Shown: in pieces, positions 56,661 through 64,000 of the stretch
Layout of the letters: every line of letters begins with the position of its first letter
Numbering within the stretch: the first letter of the stretch is position 1
DNA from: Sympetrum striolatum
Taxonomy: Eukaryota > Arthropoda > Insecta > Odonata > Libellulidae
Reading direction: 5' to 3'
Length of the DNA stretch: 64,000 nt
NCBI GenBank assembly: GCA_947579665.1
Contig: OX388348.1
Span: 4,526,001-4,590,000, forward strand
The notes under the pieces: model-generated
What the model was told of the DNA's origin: nothing
What the model saw: the letters and a program-made list of their open reading frames with translations, nothing else
Databases searched by the model: none
Made by a program: the position numbers and the translations under genes

Positions 56661-58300
56661 ATTTGCTACGAGGGATATATTACTGGGAAGTAGCACTCTT
56701 AAACATTTAGATGACTCACGAGTGGCTAAGGATTCATTTGCATATCCTTAAATTGTATCGGTTTAATGGCATTATGTTTAAATTATTTGCGTTAATACTT
56801 AAAGATCATTAATTTGTGACAAAGTGTTATTCAGAGCCGGGATGTGTGTGGAATCACTAAGTTGCCTTTAATGAAGTTAAGCCGAGGTAGAAATCGTATC
56901 TAATGTTTTTGCGATTGACAGAATGAAGTAAAATGCATTTATTTTACGTACGTCTCAAATCTCTATTGATCTATATAACGACTGGGCTCAAATATATTCA
57001 CTGACTGCTGATTCAGCGATTTAAATTAAAGAGAATGGCATTTATTTTTTAATCGCCACATGTTTCTCAATAATTTTTGCAATAAAATAACAGAGGAGCC
57101 TTCATGATGCATCGTGACTCCTAGGTGTTAGTTGTCGTGCACTAACTCTAATGGACGCCCTGAAAATCGGTACTGCACGTGAATTATGTTTTTTTGATTT
57201 CAGTTTGATAACTCCCTGAAAATCGTCTAAATAGATCTATTGATATTCAAATCTCGTTTATTATCACTCCATGAATATCTATTGACATACAAAAATATAA
57301 TTATGTAACAAATATCGTTTTAAGAACAAAAAACTGGTGAAGATATAAATGCAGGAATTAATCGCTGGATTTTATCAAATGTCTTATCGTGAAGATTACG
57401 CCTCTCGTCATTGCAGCAAAAAAATAGGAGATTTAGTATCACTCGATGTATATTTTATTTAAATGGATTTAAAACTATTTTCAGATTATGCAAAAATATT
57501 AATATTATTTGAAACTAGTGGTAATCTAAAAAATACATTCAATTTTAGTATCTTTTGAATTCTTTGATTGTATCTTTTTCCCAGACAAGGCGGTAAATGC
57601 ACGAAAGAAAACAAACATAGTTCTCACAGAAGAAAACGATGAGTTCGCCTTGAACTTGAGTAATGGCAAATAATCGAAGGCTATTGGGAAGTCATTACTC
57701 GTCTTTTGGCATTGTTAGCATGAGCCTACTTCTTTTACTGAAACCTCGAAAATGAAAGCAACGAAAATGAAATGCAAACGATGCTTGGAAAATTCGAAAT
57801 AAATTGAAGGACGTTGGAAACCCATCACTAGTCTAAGAGTGATTGTTTACGTGATCATAGCTTCTTTTTGCTGTGCTTTTAAAGTGAAAGCAACAGTGAA
57901 GGGAAGAAAAATATCGATAGGTGTTGGAAAGAGCTCATCGAAGAACGCGAAACTGCATTTCTGCGACTGATCACAGAACAATACAGAAAAAGGGAAAATG
58001 TATGTCTGACCATTGCATTGCTGTGCTGTACTAATTATTTTCCATTAAATTACACCATATGAGAATTAGAAAAGATAGCACTTACTACATGGTCATTCAG
58101 ATTATGTTGCAATGCTCAAAGTTCTTATGAAATATTATTATTCACCCCTAAAACTATTGACAAATAAATCACTCAATTGAAAGTCCATTCCACAGGTTTT
58201 TATAATATAATAAACGGTGAGAAAAAAAGCAGTCCATAGCACGAGGATATTCTCAAAGTACGTTATATTAGAGATTGATATAAAAATAGATATATTCTGC
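56661..58300. other. AT-rich stretch without recognised genes
   Basis: Two near-parallel blocks at about 57600-57760 and 57770-57910 (both with GGCAAATAATCGAAGG/AATAAATTGAAGGACG, then TTGGGAAGTCATTACTCG/TTGGAAACCCATCACTAG) suggest an old tandem duplication. No exon was supported. Confidence 0.35.
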
Positions 58301-58304
58301 TTAC

Positions 58305-58412
58305 CCAAGCTGAAGCTCCAATCCACTGAATCTACCATCGAAGGATCTCCTGGAGGACTTTCACTTCCAAAAGACGCCAATGAGCATAACGCCAAGACAA
58401 TATCGGTGTTGC
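58305..58412 (-). pseudogene. Exon E, a copy of exon C; possibly joined to the left promoter exon
   Basis: An AG at 58414-58413 and a GTAAGC donor at 58304 bound 108 bases, open in the frame NTDIVLALCSLASFGSESPP to SVDWSFSLG. The left first exon (60526) ends in phase 1 and would join in frame as ...PVNG-NTDIV. The nucleotides GAAAGTCCTCCAGGAGATCC align with CAAAACATCACCGGAGATCC of exon C, but with one extra base, so the frame differs from C. No following exon fits phase 1, so this copy is probably decayed. Confidence 0.35.
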
Positions 58413-58439
58413 CTCCCAAACAATTAAAAATTAAAAATT

Positions 58440-60140
58440 AATAAAATATATATGGTTTAAAATCAGAATTACATTCGAAAGCCATGCAAATGTAAAGCGA
58501 AACGATTAATTTTAAAAATACGTATTCCCGGTCATTTGCAACCGTTGACCAAACAGTTTGAAATATCTTGTTACATCATCGCACAATATTAAGAAGATAA
58601 TAACTAATAATAATTACCAATTGAAGAAGCCTTTATTAAACACTTACACATTGGCTGAAGTTATCGAAATCATGACACGAAACAAAAACATTAATATCAG
58701 TACTAATTCGTACCTAATCAAACAATATTCATAAGTGATTCGTAAACTAAATTTTAATTGCAATTAAATCTTAAGAAATAAATATGATTCCGATTATGAA
58801 ATAATGCCGATTAAATTTAGAATAACGTCGCTAAAGATAACAAGGAACTAGACAACTATAGCAACTAAAATTTCCTAAAAATCTTCTAAATTGATAAAAA
58901 TCAGAAGAGTATTCTAAACCCATGAAAATTAGAAGTAAAACAAGCAATTTGAATATAAATAAATGATAAATATGGTTACATAAACGAACAACATTGAGAA
59001 TAAGTTTAAAAAATAACGACCGCTGACGAGAATTAATATTACAAATTGATACAAAATTGGAATAGAATTCCTGAAATGATTAGGCTAACTGTTAATCTAA
59101 ATTTCAATCATTAGAAACAAATTTGGTTCTGATTATGAGATAATGAATTTAATGTTTAAGATGAGAAAGGCACTTTCATCGCGGAACAGTTAGAACTTCT
59201 TTAAGCCACAAAAACGATTTTAAATCAATTTTAGAAGGTTCGATTAATACATTCGATGCCGTTGATAAGAATTCATCTATTAAAATTTCCTTCAACTGCT
59301 GATTTCTTTTTAAATTCAAACCAGGATTACCATAATGTTTATGAGTAAGAACTTAAAATTGGCTAAAAATTAACAGAAGGACTAATTGGAAAATATATTC
59401 AAGTAAAACTACGTATTGAACTGTTTATTAATTACGGGAGGAGTGAAATCAAACCGAAAATATGATTGCTTGGAATATAGAAATCTCCCCCATGAAAACT
59501 GCACTGGATTCAAGTCCACTTTCACTCGGAATTTTTTCTCTCGTTTCTTAATTTCAATTTCAACTTGTTACTCGTAATGAAAAGGCAATTGAAATTTGCA
59601 AGACTTTTAGCTTTCAAAACAAATCTCCGATGACGACTTGAAACAGCTAGTTGCATACTTACAAAATATCCACTAGAGAATCCATTCAGAAGTTTAATTC
59701 CGATAACAAGTATAAATTTTTAACGAAGCAAGGATCCAACTTCCAAATTAATCAAAATTCAAAAAAAGGTATCACAGAATATTGAATCGGAAACTAATTT
59801 GGTGTGAAAAAATTATTATTCTCATTAGAGGGATATTGCAACTCAATATCATTATAACATTATAATAGACGCGAGAAAGCCGTTATTGCTACTGCGAATG
59901 AAATAGAAATACAAACAGGATTACGTAGATATAAAGTCGATACAAATCTATTCTACTCTATTAATTTCCCACTATATTAAGGTAATATATTCTATAAATA
60001 AGTGAAAAATGAACAACTACGATGTGTCTACAATTTCCGTTAAAATTCAAATACGATCTTCCCTTGTTTATGTGATGACGTCATGCACTCACCGAAGCAT
60101 GAAAATTAACTACAGAACCAATTAAAAATATATTCAGATA
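58440..60140. other. AT-rich intron-like stretch
   Basis: No exon, repeat or RNA gene was recognised. If exon E belongs with the first exon at 60.5 kb this is its intron. Confidence 0.35.
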
Positions 60141-60231
60141 AAAAATGTCGTGTAAACTGCAGATCGGTATTCTAGGCAGATTTGAAATACATGCGGCAAA
60201 GCCGAGGCTTTATCGGAAATTTTCTCTCGTT

Positions 60232-61227
60232 TTTAAGCCTGTTTACAAGCAAACATGTTTACTTAATTCGCTAATGACCATGCTTAACGAGCTTTTACAC
60301 CGGAGAACGTACTTACGAAATCGTATAAAACAGTTCCGATTCTAAATAATAAGATTAATGTCATCTTATTAATACAACCTAAATTAAAATCAATCACAAT
60401 ATGAAACAAATGACGCGTCGCACACTGATATTACAAAAGGAAGTAATTTAAATTCTTAAATGCACCAATACAATTTAGCAATAATTTCTCAGACAATACA
60501 TAATAAAGTATTTAATGAGACTTACCATTAACTGGAAATCCTGGGTGACAAAGATGGACGTTGAGCATGACAACAAATTCAAATTCAACTGTTTCTCAAA
60601 CACAGGTTGTCAGCACGACCTCGCTCGCAGAAATTCAGGCAGCAATGACGAAAAAACCGTCTGCGCAACCGATGAACAATACTGCTGTCACCTGATTGGT
60701 CCAAATTTAAACATCTTTCAACTTGGCCCCGCCCACCAACCGTCATGAAAATTTTCCACTTCTAACCATAGCAATTGTATTTCAACGAATTTATTAAAGT
60801 ATCATTTTAAATTTATAATTAATTTTTTTAGATATTAAATATTTTTTTTAAATTTGCAAAATCGTCGATTTGCTGAATCGAAAAATATCAAAGTTTGCAT
60901 AATCTAAATATTGTAGGTCCTTAAATAACATCTATATTTGGGTCCGGATGTTTAAGATTTTTAGGTTCTTTGTTTTCGAAAATGAAATAAGGATTTACAT
61001 ATTAATATAATAACCATTCATCCCGAAAGAGAAACATTTAGCAATCATATCGATGTAATTAATATACGCACAACTACTAACAAGATCCCATTTCAAGGAT
61101 ACGTTTTGATCAAAATAAGTGCAGGATTTTCAAGAAACGACGTACATATTTACGAATAAAGCGAGAATATCTTATATTTTACTCTTAGAAATTTCTCTTT
61201 AAGATACCAATTCTCTCGCTAATCAAA
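60232..61227 (-). repeat. Left arm of a large inverted duplication
   Basis: It reads as the reverse complement of 62901-63878 over nearly its full length. Shared words include AACATGTTTACTTAATTCGC (60250), TTACCATTAACTGGAAATCC (60523), CAGCACGACCTCGCTCGCAG (60611), ACCTGATTGGTCCAAATTTA (60690) and AAGATACCAATTCTCTCGCT (61201). Divergence is visible throughout, so it is not a recent palindrome. Confidence 0.9.
60526..60740 (-). promoter_or_regulatory. Left copy of promoter and first exon
   Basis: On the minus strand: GC box GGGCGGGG (60733-60726), CCAAT at 60697-60693, an Inr-like TCATTG near 60647 and GGTCGTG 27 bases on. Next come ATG at 60568 (MLNVHLCHPGFPVN) and a GTAAGT donor at 60525. 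One base is missing between Inr and DPE compared with the right copy, and the Inr is TCATTG instead of TCAGTT, so this promoter may be weakened. It would drive transcription towards the exon E and F-D-C-B region. Confidence 0.5.
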
Positions 61228-61745
61228 CAGCCTACGATGACTTCCAAATATATTTTTTATGAAGCAGAATCATTTAAACGAGATGTATGAGTTGTTTGAA
61301 TGATACATTACTTCGTTATGTAGTGGTCAAGGAGCCTTCGACAATATCTGGTATCTTCGCTCGCAGTATTAATGGTTCACAAATTCACTAAAGTATAAAA
61401 ATGAAACAAGTGACAACGAAGAAGTGGTTTTGATAGAATTCTTCATTGACATTCATATTACACTACCGATAAACATCACTATACTTGACCGCTTCAATCA
61501 AGAGTCAATAAGTGTCTTTAGATTAATCATCCAAGCAAATGTCCTTCCTTGAAAGTACTGTCAATCGCGTCATGGTAACATTACTACATAATCGCGAACA
61601 CGAATTAATTTGCATCAAGAATTCGATATCATTTTAGTTGCCTAGGTGATTGTGTCCATGCTAACCCTCGAAGTGGATTCATAAGTCTCACATACATGTA
61701 GTTTAAGATAAAATTCAAAGCATATATCATCATCATCGTACTTAC

Positions 61746-61830
61746 TTTCAAATCCTGCATTTTGCGATCGTAAGGTGAAACTTTAACTTCAGCAGTAAGC
61801 ACTCTGATAACCGGAAACAAAACTATTTCC
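61746..61830 (-). pseudogene. Exon X-left, related to exon C by its 3' end
   Basis: The minus frame VIRVLTAEVKVSPYDRKMQD then LK ends at a GTAAGTAC donor (61745). Its end resembles exon C (METLEFKIK before GTAATG). The sequence GATCGCAAAATGCAGGATTT before GTAAGTACGATG is shared with X-right (GACGCAAAATGGAGGTCAT before GTAAGTACGATG). The acceptor is uncertain and its place in a transcript is unknown. Confidence 0.35.
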
Positions 61831-62439
61831 CTCCATTATTCACTGCCTTAGAAACGCGACTTTCGTACTTCATATTTTCGAAGACAATCGGAATTCGCTT
61901 GAGGTGTGGTGCGTAATCACCTCGTGATGAAGAGCAGAAACGCTGAAATGGCGTTCTAGAGTTGGAATACCATTTAAAGTGCTTGTAAGTGTTCATATTC
62001 GTGGAATATGTTTGATAACAATGCTTCAGATTATGTACTTTCTGAATTTATTCACTGTGAATAACTGAGTGCTACGTAAAAACGTATCTGTGGAAAAATC
62101 AAATTGTAGCAGACATTTTGTGGAAAACCCGCCATTTTTTCGATACTAAAACACTACGAAAGTACTGTGAATTTATTTGAAACCAGTGCTCCGATGAACA
62201 TCATGTTATATTTTATCTTATTATTGTATATATTGCTTTGAATTTCGATCGTAGTGTTTAAAGACGTGAAGTTGTCGTTCCACAAGTGTTTCATGTTAAC
62301 TTAGCCATGTCTTATCGTTAACTGATTACCTTATTTAACTCGTGGTTATAAAGTTGCATAATAGGACAGCTTCTTGGCTGGTTTATCTAGTATTGTTAAC
62401 AATTAACGAAGACCAGTCAAATAATGACGATCTAACAGT

Positions 62440-62602
62440 CGATCAGTGACTTCCTTGAATAATAGTGGACACGTGTACTATTTTAAATCGGCGAGGAACA
62501 ACCATCAACGAGACGAGCACTCATGGATTTCATATCGCAGTTCTAAGAGCTCGGAATCCTTCCATCAAACTACATTTACCATTGACGCAAAATGGAGGTC
62601 AT
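62440..62602 (+). pseudogene. Exon X-right, inverted partner of X-left
   Basis: A plus frame (DEHSWISYRSSKSSESFH, then TIDAKWRS) runs to a GTAAGTACG donor at 62603. The donor region is the mirror image of X-left, which extends the inverted duplication inward beyond the well-preserved arms. No matching downstream exon lies before the right promoter, so the transcript it belongs to is unknown. Confidence 0.35.
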
Positions 62603-63397
62603 GTAAGTACGATGAGAGTGGTGTTTGCATTAATTTGAATGGCTGTGAATTAACTTCATATATTAGCAATCAGATATTCATACAGGCCGATTTACCTCTC
62701 ATAGAGCAAATTTCTTCCTATTCTAGAATATTTCGTGTTGCATTGAGTGGTCAATAGTGCATTCCTGGTTCGTAAACTATTATATTATATTATAATTCTT
62801 TAACATCAACGTTTAATGTATCATTCAATCAACTTTTATGTCTCGTTTTAATAATTCTGATTCATAAAAAGTATCTTTGGTTGACATAGTAGAAAACGTG
62901 GTTGACTAGCGAGAGAATTGGTATCTTAAAGAGAAATTTCTAAGAGTAAAATATAAGATATTCTCGCTTTATTCGCAAATATGTACGCCATTTCTTGAAA
63001 TCCTGCACTTCTTTTGATCAAAACGCATCCTTGCAATGAGATCCTGTTAGTAGTTGTGCGTATATTAATTACATCGATATGGTTGCTACATTTTTCTCTT
63101 TTGGGATGAATGGTTATTAAATTAATTTGTGAATCGTTATTAACTTTTCGAAAATAAAAAAACCTAAAAGTCTTAAATACCCGGACCCAAATTTAGATGT
63201 TTTTTAAGAACCTATAATATTTAGATCGAGCAAACTTTGATATTTTTCGATCCAGCACTTGGACGATATCGCGAAATTTAAACAAAATAATTAAAATCTA
63301 CGAAAAATATAAATCATATATATAAAATGATATTTTAATAAATTCGTTGAATTAAAATTGCTATCGTTAGCAGTGGAAAATTTTCATGACGGTTGGT

Positions 63398-63517
63398 GGG
63401 CGGGCCAAGTTGAAAGACGGTTAAATTTGGACCAATCAGGTGACAGCAGTATTGTTCATCCATTGCGCGGACTGTCTTTTCGTCAGTTGCTTCCGGGATT
63501 TCTGCGAGCGAGGTCGT
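63398..63517 (+). promoter_or_regulatory. Right copy: GC box, CCAAT box, Inr and DPE promoter
   Basis: GGGCGGG at 63398-63404 (about -85), CCAAT at 63432-63436 (about -50), Inr TCAGTT at 63483-63488 with A+1 at 63485, and GGTCGT at 63512-63517, exactly +28 to +33. TCAGTY plus RGWYVT at that spacing is the arthropod Inr/DPE arrangement. No TATA box is seen at -30. The arrangement predicts a start at 63485 and plus-strand transcription leaving the window. Confidence 0.65.
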
Positions 63518-63606
63518 GCTGACAACCTGTGTTTGAGAAACAGTTGAATTTGAATTTGTTGTCATGCTCAACGTCGATCTTTGTCACCCAGGATTTCCAG
63601 TTAATG
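63485..63606 (+). CDS. First exon of a gene continuing beyond the window
   Basis: From the predicted start at 63485, the only ATG (63564) opens MLNVDLCHPGFPVN and ends in phase 1 at an AATG|GTAAGT donor (63607). The left copy differs in one residue (H for D), although the surrounding non-coding sequence has diverged more, which hints at selection on this short segment. The protein cannot be identified. The ATG at the very end of the exon (63604) is an alternative start. Confidence 0.42.
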
Positions 63607-64000
63607 GTAAGTCTCATTAAATACTTTATTAGGTTATGTCTGAGAAAATATTACTAAAGTCTGTTGCTAAATTAAATAATTTTAGTTTATTCCTTTTGTA
63701 ATATCAGTGTACGACGCATTATTTGAATAATTTCGTGATTGATTTTAATTTAGGGCGAATTAACGAGATGGCATTAATATTGTTATTTAGAATCGGAACT
63801 GTTTAATACGATTTCGTAAGTACGTTCTCGGGTTTAAAAGCTCATTAGCGAATTAAGTAAACATGTTTGCTTGAAAATAGGAATCTAAGACATTTTATGA
63901 CAGTTTGAGAGTAAGAAAAGAATGTCGCCGGAACGAGAAACCGGTTCTCGCCTATTCTTCTCGAGAAATCGTTCCCTTAAATTTGCCTACGTCAACTCAA

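Larger units (their letters stand above)
62901..63878 (+). repeat. Right arm of the large inverted duplication
   Basis: Reverse complement of 60232-61227. It begins AGCGAGAGAATTGGTATCTT near 62909 and ends AAACATGTTTGCTTGAAAAT near 63860. The spacer between the arms is about 1.67 kb and carries the two X exons. Confidence 0.9.

Noticed and set aside
60145..60748. Plus-strand open frames with arginine- and leucine-rich products
   Set aside because: They run antisense to the left promoter and first exon. The second includes the CCAAT and GC boxes, so coding on this strand is unlikely.
63335..63571. Minus-strand frame with CCHLIGPNL, similar to one at 60.65 kb
   Set aside because: The similarity comes from the inverted duplication of promoter DNA; the frame is antisense to the predicted transcript and covers its control elements.
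1..64000. CRISPR arrays, operons, ribosome binding sites, phage or plasmid functions
   Set aside because: Sequence composition, introns and transposon families are eukaryotic; no prokaryotic gene organisation is present.

Overview
This 64 kb window looks like AT-rich nuclear DNA of an arthropod, most likely an insect. It has no bacterial features. It holds GT-AG introns, remnants of Jockey-like, CR1-like and RTE-like LINEs, a Penelope-like element, piggyBac and probably Merlin transposases, a SANT-domain gene remnant, a tRNA-derived SINE, and a promoter with an Inr and DPE at the spacing known from arthropods. No long conserved housekeeping gene is visible, and almost every long open frame is a chance frame. 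All gene calls rest on splice signals, reading phase, internal paralogy or family motifs read by eye.

Left third (1-24.4 kb). A possible short spliced gene (plus strand, 1425-6083) has an intron that contains a decayed tandem array. It is followed by a Merlin-like transposase pseudogene (6.9-7.5 kb), a second decayed tandem array (10-10.9 kb), a Jockey-like LINE with gag, endonuclease and half of the RT (11.4-14.5 kb), the first copy of an unusual repeat called R1 here (15.4-15.9 kb), a Myb/SANT-like gene remnant (minus, 21.1-21.7 kb), two small MITE-like inverted repeats, and a piggyBac pseudogene (minus, 22.9-23.9 kb).

Middle (24.4-45 kb). A nested transposon block lies at 25.4-29.2 kb: a LINE C-terminal fragment, then a Penelope-like RT split by a CR1-like LINE, then a tRNA-derived SINE and a hammerhead-like Penelope terminal motif. 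Two inverted copies of R1 (31.7-32.5 and 37.7-38.7 kb) enclose about 5 kb. R1 carries regularly spaced tRNA T-arm/B-box-like modules. An RTE-like LINE fragment (41.1-42.0 kb), a tRNA-like foldback element (42.8-43.0 kb) and a 27-bp GC-rich minisatellite (43.9-44.4 kb) follow.

Right third (45-64 kb). This is the most gene-like part. A four-exon minus-strand gene (F-D-C-B, 54.3 to 49.2 kb, 132 codons) is phase-consistent at every junction and ends in a stop. It matches no family I recognise. Exon copies around it (47.6, 58.4, 61.8 and 62.6 kb) and duplicated intron blocks show a cluster expanding and decaying by tandem duplication. At the right edge an inverted duplication of about 1 kb (60.2-61.2 versus 62.9-63.9 kb) carries two divergent copies of a promoter and first exon. 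The right-hand copy has GC box, CCAAT box, Inr and DPE, and drives transcription out of the window.
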